Assembly: GCA_963704535.1 (NCBI GenBank)
Contig: OY969916.1
Location: forward strand, 434,001 to 498,000
Reading direction: 5' to 3'
Length of the DNA stretch: 64,000 nt
From: G963704535 sp963704535
Lineage (GTDB): Bacteria > Chloroflexota > Chloroflexia > Chloroflexales > Roseiflexaceae
Position numbers and translations under genes: made by a program. The notes under the pieces were generated by a model. The model was not told the origin of the DNA. It did no database searches and saw only the letters and a program-made list of their open reading frames with translations. Of this stretch, positions 48,787-59,109 are shown piece after piece (within the stretch, counting starts at the first letter, position 1; every line of letters begins with the position of its first letter).

Positions 48787-50850
48787 CGTTTTCTCCTGAT
48801 TGACTACGCCGAGCTTGGCGACATCGATGCCATTTGCTCGATGTACACAGCATATCAGCAACAAGGTATTGGGGAATAGATACTAAAGGATTGCTTGACG
48901 GTACTGTTGTGGGGTGGGGGAGAGGGATCGTTTTCCCCCCTCCCCGGCGTGGGAGACAAGCGAAGCGCAGAGGGCGGGCTATTAGGGGTGAGGGGGCCTT
49001 CGGCTACAACAGACCCAACTCGCGGGCACGTGCTACAGCTTCGGTACGCCTTTGGACCTGGAGTTTGTCGAAGATCATCTGATTGTGCCCTTTAACCGTA
49101 CTCAAGGCGAGGAAAAGCCGCTCGCTAATCTCACGATTCGAAAGTCCTTGGGCAATCAGTTGGAGTACTTCTAACTCGCGTGTACTCAATGGCTCGATCA
49201 GGAGCTGGGCAGGTGGGGCTGGGGGCAGATCAGCTTTGTCAACACGCGGCTGCGCCACAGCTTCAACTGGTGCAAAGGCAGCCAGCAACGTCCCGATATA
49301 ATCGGGCATCATTCCTTGCGCGGCGGCAGCGGCCAAGAGGCGGGCCATCGGCAGCCCTTCATCGACAAAGACGCGAACGTAGCCCTCCGGCTCCGCCAGC
49401 CTCAGGGCGCGTTCCAGCGCGACAAGCGCCGGGGCAAGGTTCCCTTGCGCCTGGTGGGCAAGCGCCTGCAACACCCCGATCTCGATCACGCTGCCCATCC
49501 TTCTACCTGCTTCTGCGGCTTGCTGGAGGCGATCCAGGAGTCGCATGGCCTCACGAATGGCGCGGTCGGCATGGTCGCGCGTATACTCGGCAATCAGTAC
49601 CCTCGCCAGCGTGACGTGGTCGAACTCGCGCAGAAAGCTGAGTTCATCGTCCACAGACAAGCCCTGTTCCTCCACCCAGCGCAGGGCTTCGCTCAACCGG
49701 CCCTGTGCCAGCCACACCCGTGTCCTCAACGCCATGAGGGGACGCACGTCGGGTACGGGGGTCCTGTAATAGTGGCGTTCTGCCTCGTCGAGCAGGTCGA
49801 GCGCGCCTGCCAAGTCGCCCTGAGTCTCCTTGAAGCGCGCCTGGGCACGGCACAGGCGATAGCGCCAATCTGGTAACGCAGCTTGTTCGCCCAGTTCCTC
49901 GCTTTTCAGCAGATTCTGGATGGCGGCGTCCAGATCACCTTGCTCACGGTATAGCTCGCTCAACCCCAAATAGAGATCTGCGGTGCCTCGTAGCAGGGGC
50001 TCGCCCTGCTCCAGCGCAAGCTGCAATACCTGTGTATAGGTCTTGATGGCCTCACGGAGACGACCTTGCACCGTCCTGATATCCGCCAGGCCATAGGTGC
50101 CACTGATGGCGAAATGCAGGTTGCCGACCTTCTGAAAATTAGCCATGGCCTCGGCAAGCGCCCGGTGGGCCGCCTCCAGGTCGCCGCTCGCCCAGTGGGC
50201 CAGCCCCAGGAGCGCAGCGGCCGGTCCGCGCCGGAGATGGTCTCCCTCCGGCAAGAGGTCGAGCGCCCGCCGACCGTACTTCACGGAGCCGGGGACATCG
50301 CCGCGCGCTTGGGTAAGGTAGGCACGGGCAGTGGCGATCGATGCAGGGAGAGTCCGAAACTGCTCTTCGTCCACAATCACCCTCTCGACCGAACTGCTCT
50401 CTGCCGAGGTGTCCAGCCACCGTTCGGCATCCCACAATCGGGCCTCGGCGGCCTCTAGCTCGCCGCCATTCAGAAACGCCCAGGCATACGCAACGCTGAG
50501 CACAGGCCTGGTGCGAACCAACTCGTCGGGGAGCGCCTTCGCCCAGCCCAGCCACGTGGCGGCCTGGAAACGCCCGTCCATTGCCGGCCATGCCAGTTCG
50601 ACCAGGCCCGCCGCGCGCGCGAAATCCTTGGCAGCCAGCGCGTGGCGAATCGCATCGGCGGGCAAACCATTGTTCGCGTACCACGCGCTCGCCCGCTGAT
50701 GCAGGATCGGTACTTGCGCGGGCTGCTCTTGCAGCGCATGGGCAGCCAGCACGTCGGCAAACAGGTGGTGATAGCGAAACCAGTGGCGTTTATCGTCCAG
50801 CGGCACGACAAACAGGTTGGCTCGTTCCAAGCTCATCCAGAAGCAATTGA

Positions 50851-50880
50851 GCAATGTTCAATCTTTCATGTTCGATTCGC
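50851..50880. repeat. Short heptamer insertion at a frameshift
   Basis: GTTCAATCTTTCATGTTCGATT is a degenerate relative of the TTCATGTTCAATTCTCAATT array at 51620-51652. It sits exactly where the LuxR-type gene changes frame. Confidence 0.65.
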
Positions 50881-51569
50881 ACCAGGGCATCGCACAGCGG
50901 GCCACTCAACCGGTCGAGAATGGAGGTCTGGAGTAAGAAGCTCCGCACACGTTCGGGCTGGCGCTGGAGGACCTCTTCGACGAGATATTCCACGATGTAG
51001 CGATTGTCTCCGGCGAAAGCCCGTACGAACCGGGCAACGTCCTCGCGCCCTCGCATCGAGAGTGCCGCCAGTTGGAGACCTGCAATCCAGCCTTCGGTGC
51101 GCGTCTCCAGGGCGGTAACTTCCTCCGCCGAGAGGTCTAGCCCCATCACCTGATTGAGAAATCCGGCGGCTTCGGAGGGGGTAAAGCGCAGGTCGGTGGC
51201 ACGCAGTTCGGTCAGTTGGTCGCGGGCGCGTAACCGGGCCAGGGGGAGCAGTGGGTCCTCACGCGTGGTGATGACCAGGTGCATCTGTGGTGGCAGGTGC
51301 TCGAGCAGAAAAGTGAGGGCATGTGTCAACCGATGTGGCATCAATCACGTGGTAGTCGTCAAGGACGAGGACGAAATGGCCCGGGACGGTGGTGATTTCA
51401 TTGAGCAGGGCGGTCAGAATCGTTTCGGCTGGCGGTGGCTGCGGGGATTGGAGCACAGCCAACACCCCTGCTCCAATATTCGCCGCAATCGTCTGCAACG
51501 CAGCGACGAGGTACGTCAGAAAGCGTGTGGGGTCGTTATCCCCTTCGTCCAGCGACAGCCAGGCCATCT

Positions 51570-51652
51570 TGAATTGAGAATTGAGAATTGAGAATTGAGA
51601 ATCGTCGTCTCGATCAGATATTCTCAATTCTTCATGTTCAATTCTCAATTTC
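51570..51652. repeat. Inverted GAATTGA heptamer arrays inside a CDS
   Basis: TTGAATTGAGAATTGAGAAT units face ATTCTCAATTCTTCATGTTC and TTCTCAATTT across GTCGTCTCGATCAG. Translated in frame on the minus strand between Walker A and Walker B of the LuxR-type gene. Confidence 0.9.
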
Positions 51653-51909
51653 GTGAGCCATTCGCCGACCAGTGTGGTTTTACCAAAGCCGGCGGGGGCG
51701 GAGATCAGGATCAGTTTGCGGTGCAGACCTTCGTTCAGCCGCTCGATCAGGCGCGGGCGCAGGACAACTTTAGGCCGGGGCGGGGGGATATACAGTTTCG
51801 TGGCTAACATTGGAGTAGACATAATAGGTGTGGCCCAACAAAGATAAAGTTGAAACCTGGGGGTATAATAGCATCCTTCTCGCTCGACCGAAACAGAGAG
51901 GATTCGACT

Positions 51910-53088
51910 ATGCCGATCATTCGCTCCTTCGCCATCCCGACGGTCATGAAACACGGTATCGGCGCGATCGTCAGCCTGGGCGATGAGGCCGGGGCGCTAG
52001 GGATGCGGCGCCCGCTGCTGGTCACAGACCCCGGCATCGTCCGGGCCGGCCTGCTTGAGCGCGCCGTCGCGCCGCTGCGGGCGGTCAACCTCGACCCAGT
52101 CGTGTTCGACCGGGTCGCGCCCAACCCGCCGATCGCCCTGGTCGATATGGGCGCCGAGCTGTACCGCAGCGAGGGATGCGACGGCATTATCGGGTTCGGC
52201 GGCGGCAGCTCGATGGATGTCGCGAAGTCGATCGGCGTGGTGGCGGCCAATGGCGGCTCGATCCTAGCCTACGAGTGGGCCGACCCGCAGCCGATCGCGC
52301 GGCGCATCCCGCCGACGATCTGCATACCGACCACCGCCGGCACCGGGAGCGAGGTGACGCTGTGGGCGGTGATCACCGACCCGCAGCGCCGGATCAAGTT
52401 CAACGTGGGCGGCACCGCGCTGATCGGCGCGTGGGTCGCGCTGATCGACCCGGAGTTGACGGTCGGGCTGCCGGCGCCGATCACGGCGGGTACCGGGATG
52501 GACGCGCTGGCGCACGCGATCGAGTGCTACACCTGCGCCTACGCCCAGCCGCTCTCGGACGCAGTGGCGCTGAACGCGATAGAGTATATCGGCCAGTACC
52601 TGCGGGTGGCGTTTGCCCAGGGCCACAACATCGAGGCGCGCTACAAGATGAGCATGGCGGCCATGCTGGGCGCGCTGGCCTACGGCACCGAGAGCGCCGG
52701 CGCGGCGCACGCGATGAGCCAATCGGCCGGCGGGGTCCACGATGTGCCGCACGGCGCGCTAACGGCCCGGCTGCTCGGCCCAGTGATGGAGTACAACTAC
52801 CTGGGCGAGCCGCACAAGTTCGCCCGGATCGCCCAGGCGCTAGGCGAAGATACGCGCGGGTTGAGCGTGTGGCGTGCGGCCGAGCGGGCGGTCGAGGCGG
52901 TCATGCGGCTGACGGAGGAGGTCGAGATCCCTACGCTCCAGGATCTGGGGTTTGTCGAGGGTGAGATCGGGATGCTGGCCGAGATCGCCTTCAATGACCC
53001 GCAGACAGTCGGCAACCCGCGCGATCTGACGGTGGCCAGCTACGCGCAGATCTGGGGGCGGGCGTTCGCGCAGGGCCGGTCATCATAA
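51910..53088 (+). CDS. Iron-containing alcohol dehydrogenase
   Basis: 392 residues of the group III Fe-ADH family. The nucleotide site GGGSSMDVAK lies at about 97-106, TTAGTGSEVT follows, and the metal-binding region runs from DPELTVGLPAPITAGTGMDALAHAIE to the His-rich HAMSQSAGGVHDVPHG. It oxidises or reduces small alcohols/aldehydes with NAD(P). Length and motifs are normal. The ATG at 51910 has GAGAGGA at good spacing and replaces a frame open from 51850. It is divergent from the broken LuxR regulator (88 bp between starts), which may once have controlled it. Confidence 0.93.
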   Translation: MPIIRSFAIPTVMKHGIGAIVSLGDEAGALGMRRPLLVTDPGIVRAGLLERAVAPLRAVNLDPVVFDRVAPNPPIALVDMGAELYRSEGCDGIIGFGGGSSMDVAKSIGVVAANGGSILAYEWADPQPIARRIPPTICIPTTAGTGSEVTLWAVITDPQRRIKFNVGGTALIGAWVALIDPELTVGLPAPITAGTGMDALAHAIECYTCAYAQPLSDAVALNAIEYIGQYLRVAFAQGHNIEARYKMSMAAMLGALAYGTESAGAAHAMSQSAGGVHDVPHGALTARLLGPVMEYNYLGEPHKFARIAQALGEDTRGLSVWRAAERAVEAVMRLTEEVEIPTLQDLGFVEGEIGMLAEIAFNDPQTVGNPRDLTVASYAQIWGRAFAQGRSS

Positions 53089-53092
53089 TTCT

Positions 53093-53156
53093 GAGAAAAG
53101 GGGGGTGAGGGGGGGGCTGCCCCCCTCAGTCGCTCCTAACCCACAATGTGCTATTT
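53093..53156. repeat. Diverged family B hairpin element
   Basis: GGGGGGTGAGGGGGGGGCTG, then CCCCCCTCAGTCGCTCC and CCCACAATGTGC. Overlaps the end of the next small gene by a few bases. Confidence 0.65.
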
Positions 53157-53330
53157 CTTGCGGGCCTTGCGCGCACGGCGGTTATCACGGCGGTTTGTGC
53201 GCTTGGCCAGATGCTCTTCCGCGCTGCCCGAGGGGGCCTTGGCGGCCCGACCGCCCTCGGCCTGGGCTTTTGGTTTGTCGGCCTCCCCGCGGCCGGTGAT
53301 CCTGCGGGCCAGATCGCCGAGCTTGCTCAT
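53151..53330 (-). CDS. Small basic protein
   Basis: 59 residues: MSKLGDLARRITGRGEADK, a polar middle, and a C-terminus dense in Lys/Arg (RTNRRDNRRARKARKK). No known domain is recognised. The ATG at 53330 has GAGGAA six bases upstream, a better start than the one 16 codons earlier (53378), and the frame is intact. The charge suggests nucleic-acid or membrane-surface binding, but this is speculation. The upstream frame reads into repeat family A and is not part of the protein. Confidence 0.6.
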   Translation of the reverse strand: MSKLGDLARRITGRGEADKPKAQAEGGRAAKAPSGSAEEHLAKRTNRRDNRRARKARKK

Positions 53331-53409
53331 CTGCTGTTCCTCACTTCCGTCATTATTCAGAATGTACGCTTGGATCATACCGTTCTGTTGACGGTGTGTC
53401 AATTGTCGC

Positions 53410-53597
53410 TCGTAGTCTGTGGTGGAAAGGAGATTCTTGAGGGGGCTGCCCCCCTCAAACTCCCCCTTTTCAGACAGTGGTGGAAAGGAGATTCTTGAGG
53501 GAGCTGCCCCCCTCAAACTCCCCCTTTTCAGACAGTGGTGGAAAGGGGGTTCTTGAAGGGGCTGCCCCCCTCAAACTCCCCCTTTTCAGACAGTCTC
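53410..53597. repeat. Three tandem family A hairpin units
   Basis: TGGTGGAAAGGAGATTCTTG, GGGGCTGCCCCCCTCAAACT, CCCCCTTTTCAGACAG repeats three times with a period of 59-60 bp, ending at the stop of the adenylate cyclase gene. Confidence 0.95.
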
Positions 53598-54989
53598 TTA
53601 CACCGGCACCCGCTCGGCCCGATTGCCGGCCAGGATCAGGCGCCCGCCCAGCTCGATCGTATCCGCGCCGTCGGCTTCCGCGATCAGCCACTCATCCGCT
53701 TTCCTGCCGGCCAGGAAATACGTTACCATCTCGCCCTTGCCCTTGACCTGCATCGGCCCGCGCTTCTCGAAGCGGTACTGCTCGCGCAGCAGCTCATAGG
53801 TCGCCGCGCTGACGTGGATGCAATCGGCCCGGCCGAGCGCCTCCATGCGGCTGGCGGTGTTGACGGTATCGCCCCACAGATCGTAGGCGAACTTGCGGGT
53901 GCCGATCACGCCGGCGACCGCCGGCCCGCTGCTGATCCCGATGCGGATGCGGAGCGATTCGCCAAGCTTCGCGCTCCAGCCGGCCACTGCCGCGCGCATC
54001 GCCAACGCCATCTCGGCGATCGCGGTCGCGTGATCGGCGCGCGGCGTCGGCAGGCCGCCCACGACCATGTAGGCGTCGCCGATCGTCTTGATCTTCTCCA
54101 GCCCAAGCCGCTCGGCCAGGTGGTCGAACAGTGAGAAGATCTCATTGAGCATGCGAACCAGATCGGCCGGCGCGACGCGGGCGGCCAGCGGGGTGAAGTT
54201 GACGATGTCGGCGAACAGGACAGTCACTTCGTCGAAGCTCTCAGCGATGATGCTCTGGTCGTGCTTCAGCCGCTCGGCGATCGGGGCGGGCAGAATGTTC
54301 AGCAGCAGCCGCTCGGATTTCTCGCGCTCGGCCTGGAGCTGGCTCAGGTAAGCCTGTTCCTGGTCGCGCAACTGCTTTTTCTCCATGCAGGCGCGAACGC
54401 GCGCCTTGAGCAGCACCGGGTCGAACGGCTTGAACAGGTAGTCCTCGGCTCCCAGCTCGACGCAGCGCACCAGGCAGTCCATCTCGTCGACGCCGGAGAC
54501 GACGATCACCGGAATGTGGCGCAGCGCGGGGTCTTCGCGCATACGCTTCATCACCTGGTAGCCATCCATTTGCGGCATGACGATATCGAGCAACATCAGG
54601 TCGAACGGCCGGCTGCGCAGCAGCTCCAACGCCTGGTAGCCGTTCTCGGCGACGACGGCGATGTGGCCCTGCATCTTGAGGTTGCGTGCCAGCGTGTTGC
54701 GGTTCGGCTCGAAGTCGTCAACCACCAGCACCGTCAGCACGGTGTTCTGCTTCGGGGGCGCGTGTACCTGGGCGGGGGGATTGCTCTCCTCCTCGGCCTG
54801 ATCTGGGTTGCCGAGGCGGGCCGTGATGTAGCGCAGCAACTGGGGGGCGTAGCGCTCGTACAGGTTGGTGATCGCCTCGACGTCGCCATTGCGGGCGCGG
54901 GCGATCAGCGCAGGCTCCGGGTCGTGCCGGTGCGTCTTGCCGTGCGCGACGACCGGGGGTGGGGTGTTGAGATCAAAACGTAGTAGCAT
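53598..54989 (-). CDS. Receiver domain-adenylate cyclase fusion with sigma-region-2-like N-terminus
   Basis: 463 residues. Residues about 23-66 read PEPALIARARNGDVEAITNLYERYAPQLLRYITARLGNP (shown here only for orientation), very like region 2 of an ECF sigma factor but cut short. A receiver domain follows (about 85-205; Asp135 in LMLLDIVMP, KPFDP), then a short coiled coil and a class III cyclase (about 240-430) with VLFADIVNFT, GDAYMVVGG and DLWGDTVNTASRME. The Lys and Asp at the base-specific sites favour ATP. cAMP made here could reach the CNBD-SpoIIE protein. The ATG at 54989 follows GCGAGG; a TTG five codons upstream is less likely. No kinase is adjacent. Confidence 0.9.
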   Translation of the reverse strand: MLLRFDLNTPPPVVAHGKTHRHDPEPALIARARNGDVEAITNLYERYAPQLLRYITARLGNPDQAEEESNPPAQVHAPPKQNTVLTVLVVDDFEPNRNTLARNLKMQGHIAVVAENGYQALELLRSRPFDLMLLDIVMPQMDGYQVMKRMREDPALRHIPVIVVSGVDEMDCLVRCVELGAEDYLFKPFDPVLLKARVRACMEKKQLRDQEQAYLSQLQAEREKSERLLLNILPAPIAERLKHDQSIIAESFDEVTVLFADIVNFTPLAARVAPADLVRMLNEIFSLFDHLAERLGLEKIKTIGDAYMVVGGLPTPRADHATAIAEMALAMRAAVAGWSAKLGESLRIRIGISSGPAVAGVIGTRKFAYDLWGDTVNTASRMEALGRADCIHVSAATYELLREQYRFEKRGPMQVKGKGEMVTYFLAGRKADEWLIAEADGADTIELGGRLILAGNRAERVPV

Positions 54990-55467
54990 AATCGTGCCTC
55001 GCAAAAGAGCGCAGAACGGCGAACCGCAACCTCCAGTCTGGCATTGGGAATGTGCCTGGATGCTGGGTGCGATGTTCCGGGCTCTTACTCATCAAGTCGC
55101 TGGTCTCGCACGCCATCGTACGAGATTCAAGCAGACCAACGGATCGAGCGGCAACGGTAGTGTCGGCTTGGACGGGCTGGGTGACGAGGGGAGTTTAAGC
55201 CCGTAGAATGAATATGGGGTGAGTCGTACTACGGGCATGGGCGAAAGCCAGCCGGCGGCGCGATCCACATCTAGCCTATCTAATCGGCCTGCATGGCTCC
55301 AGGCGCAACCTACGACCGGCGATCGTAGATAACATAACGATGGTCTGTCGTTGCAACAGAAAATTCACTTTTCAGATTAGCCGATGCCCGACGCACGTAC
55401 TACAGGGGATCGATTCGTGTGGTACACTCTAGCCGCGCCGTACATGTTGAAAGGTAAGGAGGCCAGG
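54990..55467. other. Gene-free stretch
   Basis: No ORF with codon use like its neighbours, no hairpin element and no heptamer array. It separates divergent genes and probably contains both promoters, which I cannot place. Confidence 0.5.
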
Positions 55468-55722
55468 ATGTACGAAGTCTTTCCCTTTGTGGTGGGGGTG
55501 CTCGCCGCGCTGGTCGTGCAGCGCCTGGGCACGGCCCGGCAGCGCAGCATCGCGCTGGTGATCCTGAGCGTGCTGGGCGGGGCGACCGCCAGCCTGATCA
55601 GCGGCGAACTGGCGGTCAGTTGGACCTACATGATCTTCGATATCGTCCTCGTCTCGCTGGCGGCGACCGTGACGACCCTGGCGCTGGCGTGGTGGCAGCG
55701 CCAGACGACAGGGCGCCACTAG
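55468..55722 (+). CDS. Small membrane protein
   Basis: 84 residues with two or three hydrophobic helices (FPFVVGVLAALVVQRLG; IALVILSVLGGATASLI; FDIVLVSLAATVTTLALAW) and a short basic end. No family is recognised. The ATG at 55468 has a strong AAGGAGG six bases upstream, better than any other in the frame, which supports it as real. Function unknown. It is followed by inverted heptamer arrays. Confidence 0.68.
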   Translation: MYEVFPFVVGVLAALVVQRLGTARQRSIALVILSVLGGATASLISGELAVSWTYMIFDIVLVSLAATVTTLALAWWQRQTTGRH

Positions 55723-55753
55723 AGGGTCGTTTGCTGCGCGCATCGGCGCTTTG

Positions 55754-55812
55754 TGGGTGTTGCGTGTTGCGTGTTACGTGGGCGCTGGACACGCAACACG
55801 CAATACGCAACA
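55754..55812. repeat. Inverted GTTGCGT heptamer arrays
   Basis: GTGTTGCGTGTTGCGTGTTAC faces ACACGCAACACGCAATACGC across about 10 bp. The motif is the same as at 1674-1722 and 17417-17465. Confidence 0.92.
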
Positions 55813-55850
55813 AAGAATGGCGATAGGAATTGTCTACAGGAGTTCAGGAG

Positions 55851-58800
55851 ATGGGAAATCAACAGGGAGTTGATCAGCGGCTGCTGGGGTCGCTTGAGTG
55901 GCGCTGTATCGGGCCGACGCGCGGCGGTCGCGTCGTGGCGGTGGCCGGCGACCCGGCCGACCCGATGGTGTTCTACTTTGGCGCCTGTGCCGGCGGCGTG
56001 TGGAAGACCTACGACGGCGGGGTCTACTGGGAGAATGTCTCGGACGGCTTCTTTAAGACTGCGGCCGTCGGCGCGATCGCCGTGGCCCCTTCCGACCCGA
56101 ACGTGATCTACGCGGGGATGGGCGAGACGACGATCCGCGGCAATGTGTCCCACGGCGACGGCGTCTACAAGTCGAGCGACGCCGGCGCGACCTGGGTCAA
56201 CATGGGCCTGGCCGACACCCGCCACATCGCCAAGATCCGCGTCCACCCGTCCGACCCCGACCTGGTGTATGTCGCGGCGCTGGGCCACGCCTTCGGCCCG
56301 AACCGTGAGCGCGGCGTGTACCGCTCGAAAGACGGCGGCGCGACCTGGGAGCAGGTGCTGTTCCAAAGCGAGAACGCCGGCGCGATCGATCTGTCGCTCG
56401 ACCCGCGCAACCCGCGCATGCTCTACGCGGCGATCTGGGAGGCCCGCCGCATGCCCGTGGGGCCTCTCCAGCGGCGGCCCGGACAGCCGGATCTACAAAT
56501 CGACCGACGGCGGCGACACCTGGGCCGACCTGACCGGCAACCCAGGGCTGCCGGAGGGCATCAAGGGCAAGATCGGCATTGTGGCCTCGCCGGCGCGCAC
56601 CGACCGCGTCTGGGCGATCGTCGAGACGGCGCAGTCCAAGGGCGTGCTGTTCCGCTCCGACGACGGCGGCGCGACCTGGGAGACGGTCAGCGAGAACCGC
56701 AAGCTGATCCAGCGCCCCTGGTACTACTGCCACGTCTTCGCCGACCCGCAGGACCCCGACACGGTTTGGGTGCTCAACCTGGACTGCTGGAAGTCGACCG
56801 ATGGCGGCAAGACCTTCGCCGAGATCACCACGCCGCATGGCGACAACCACGAGCTGTGGATCGACCCGCGCGACCCACGCCGCATGATCGAGGGCAACGA
56901 TGGCGGCGCCTGCGTCTCGTTCAACGGCGGGGCATCCTGGTCGACGATTTATAACCAGCCGACGGCGCAGTTCTACCATGTCGCTACCGACACCCAGTTC
57001 CCCTACCGCGTCTACGGCACCCAGCAGGACAATAGCGCGATCTGCGCGCCGAGCCGCTCGCACAAGGGCGCGATCCTGTGGATCGACTGCTACCCGGTCG
57101 GCAGCTCCGAGAGCGGCTACATCGCCGTCGACCCGCACGACCCAAACATCGTCTACTCGGGCGCGATCGGCAGCTCGCCCGGCGGCGGCGGCTCGCTGCT
57201 GCGCTACGACCACCGCACCGGCCAGGTGCGGATCGTGACCGTCTGGCCGGAGATCTACACCGGCTGGGGCGCCAAGGACTTGAAGTACCGCTTCCAGTGG
57301 ACCTTCCCGATCTGCTTCTCGCCGCACGACCCGAATGTGCTCTATACCACCGGCAACCTGGTGTTCCGCTCGACCGACGAGGGCACAAGCTGGGAGCCGA
57401 TCAGCCCGGACCTGACCCGCAACGACCCCAGCAAGGGCGAGCCGTCGGGCGGGCCGATCACCAAGGATAGCACCGGCGCCGAGAACTACTGCACGATCTT
57501 CGCGTTTGCCGAGTCGCCTCACGAGCGCGGCGTCTTCTGGGCCGGCTCGGACGACGGCCTGATCCACATCTCGCGGGACGGCGGCGCGAACTGGGCGAAT
57601 GTCACCCCGCCGGACCTGCCGGAGTGGGCTACTGTCTGCACGATCGAGCCCTCGCCGCACGACCCGGCCACGGTCTACGTCGCGGCCACGCGCTACAAGC
57701 TCGACGACACCCGGCCCTACCTCTATAAGACCAACGACTACGGCGCGACCTGGCACGCTATCAGTGGCGGCATTCCAGGGGACGACTTCACGCGCGTGAT
57801 CCGCGAGGACCCGGCCCGGCGCGGGCTGCTGTACGCCGGCACCGAGACCGGGGTGTATGTCTCGTTCGACGACGGCGCGGCCTGGCAGCCGCTCCAGATG
57901 AATCTCCCGGCGGTCCCGATCCACGACCTGGTGGTCAAGGACAACGACCTGGTCGCGGCGACTCACGGCCGCTCGTTCTGGATTCTGGACGATCTGACGC
58001 CGCTGCACCAGCTTGGTGGCGAGGTGGCCGAGGCGCCGGTCCACCTGTTTGCGCCGCGCCCGACCTACCGGGTCCTACCGGCGATGGGCGCCGATTGGTT
58101 CGAGGGCACCCTGGGCAGTAAGAACTACGCGACGGCGCTGGGCGTCCCGGCCACGTTTGTCCAGGCGAAAAAGCCCAATGGTGAGCCAGTACGCATCTTT
58201 CTGGACGCCGGCAAGAGCGCGCCGGACGGCGTGATCGTGACGTATTTCCTCAAAGAGAAGCCGGAGGCCGAGGTGACGCTGACGTTCCTGGACGCGGCCG
58301 GGCAGACGATCAAGCGCTTCTCCAGCAAGACGGCCGAGAAGGCGACCCCCGCCGTGCCGGTCGGGGCGTCGGGCATGGAGGAGGAGCCGGAGGAGCCGGC
58401 CGAGGATAAGGAGCCGCGCGCACCGGTCGAGGCGGGGGTCAACCGCTTTATCTGGAACATGCGCTATCAGGAGGGCCACAAAGTTACCCAAGGAAAGACG
58501 ACGCTGTCGGGCGCAGCAGGGCCGTTGGCGGCGCCCGGCGCGTACCAAGTCCAGCTCCAGGTCGGCGAGCAGGTTTCCACGCAGCCGTTCGAGATTCGCC
58601 AGGACCCGCGCAGCCCAGCGACCCAGGCCGACCTCGACCAGCAGTTCGCGCTGCTGATCAAGCTTCGCGACAAGCTTTCGGCGACCAACGACGCGCTGAC
58701 CCAGAGCAGGCACGTGCGGCGGCAGGCGCGCGAATGGGCGCGCCGGGTTGCCGACCGGCCGGAGACTTAATCGCGCTGGAAGGCGATCATCGAGGCGGCC

Positions 58801-59109
58801 AATGCGCTGCGGGAGAAGCTGGCCGCGATCGAGGCAGAGCTGGTCGAGCCGCGCACCGCTGACCGAACGGACGCGCTGCACTACCCCAGCCGGCTGACGG
58901 CCAAGCTGGCCGCGCTGGTCAGCGTGGTCTCCAGCGCCGACGCGCGCCCGACCCAGCAGTCATACGATGTGTTTGCCGAGCTGTCGGGCCAGATCGATGC
59001 GCAACTCGACCGGCTGCGCCAGGTGATCGAGACCGACGTCCCGGCCCTGAACGACCTGATCCGCTCGGCAGAGGTGCCGGCGGTGGTGCTCAAGGAGTTT
59101 GGGGAGTAG
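55851..59109 (+). pseudogene. BNR/VPS10-like repeat protein, with one frameshift and one in-frame stop
   Basis: The ATG at 55851 has AGGAG eight bases upstream. It encodes many repeats of the sortilin/BNR type: GGVWKTYDGGVYWENVSDG, GVYKSSDAGATWVNMG, GVYRSKDGGATWEQV. Near 56455 the sequence shifts frame (MPVGPLQ versus the expected MPWGLSSGGPDSRIYKSTDGG) and goes on through several more Asp-box repeats, then a beta domain and an Ala/Glu-rich helical tail. A TAA at 58768-58770 interrupts the same frame, after which IEAANALREKLAAIEAEL to LKEFGE (stop 59107) is clearly the missing C-terminus. Restored, it would have about 1,085 residues. Proteins of this kind are often called glycosyl hydrolases but their role is uncertain; no signal peptide is seen. 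Confidence 0.82.

Larger units (their letters stand above)
49004..51822 (-). pseudogene. MalT-type LuxR-family ATPase transcription regulator, broken in three frames
   Basis: The ATG at 51822 starts a STAND regulator: LATKLYIPPPRPKVVLRPRL, Walker A APAGFGKTTLV, Walker B FVLVLDDYHVID. Near 51340 the homologous reading moves frame (ALTFLLEHLPPQMHLVITTRED, then RTEGWIAGLQLAALSM) and continues to about 50880. It moves frame again near 50850 (LERANLFVVPLDDKRHWFRYHHLFADVL), then runs to 49004 through about 500 residues of TPR-like helices and a C-terminal LuxR HTH (LSTRELEVLQLIAQGLSNREISERLFL). Heptamer DNA lies at the second break (50851-50880) and after Walker A (51570-51652). One insertion kept the frame and the other did not. 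The gene is almost certainly inactive as read. Confidence 0.85.

Noticed and set aside
49004..51822. Three separate regulator genes
   Set aside because: The pieces follow one MalT-type protein from P-loop to LuxR HTH in order, without gaps or own ribosome-binding sites.
53410..53597. Second CRISPR-like run of 60-bp units
   Set aside because: Same hairpin element in three copies, no unique spacers.
58768..58770. Stop codon read-through (recoding) in the BNR-like gene
   Set aside because: The codon is TAA, which is not used for selenocysteine or pyrrolysine, and the same gene has a second unrelated break.
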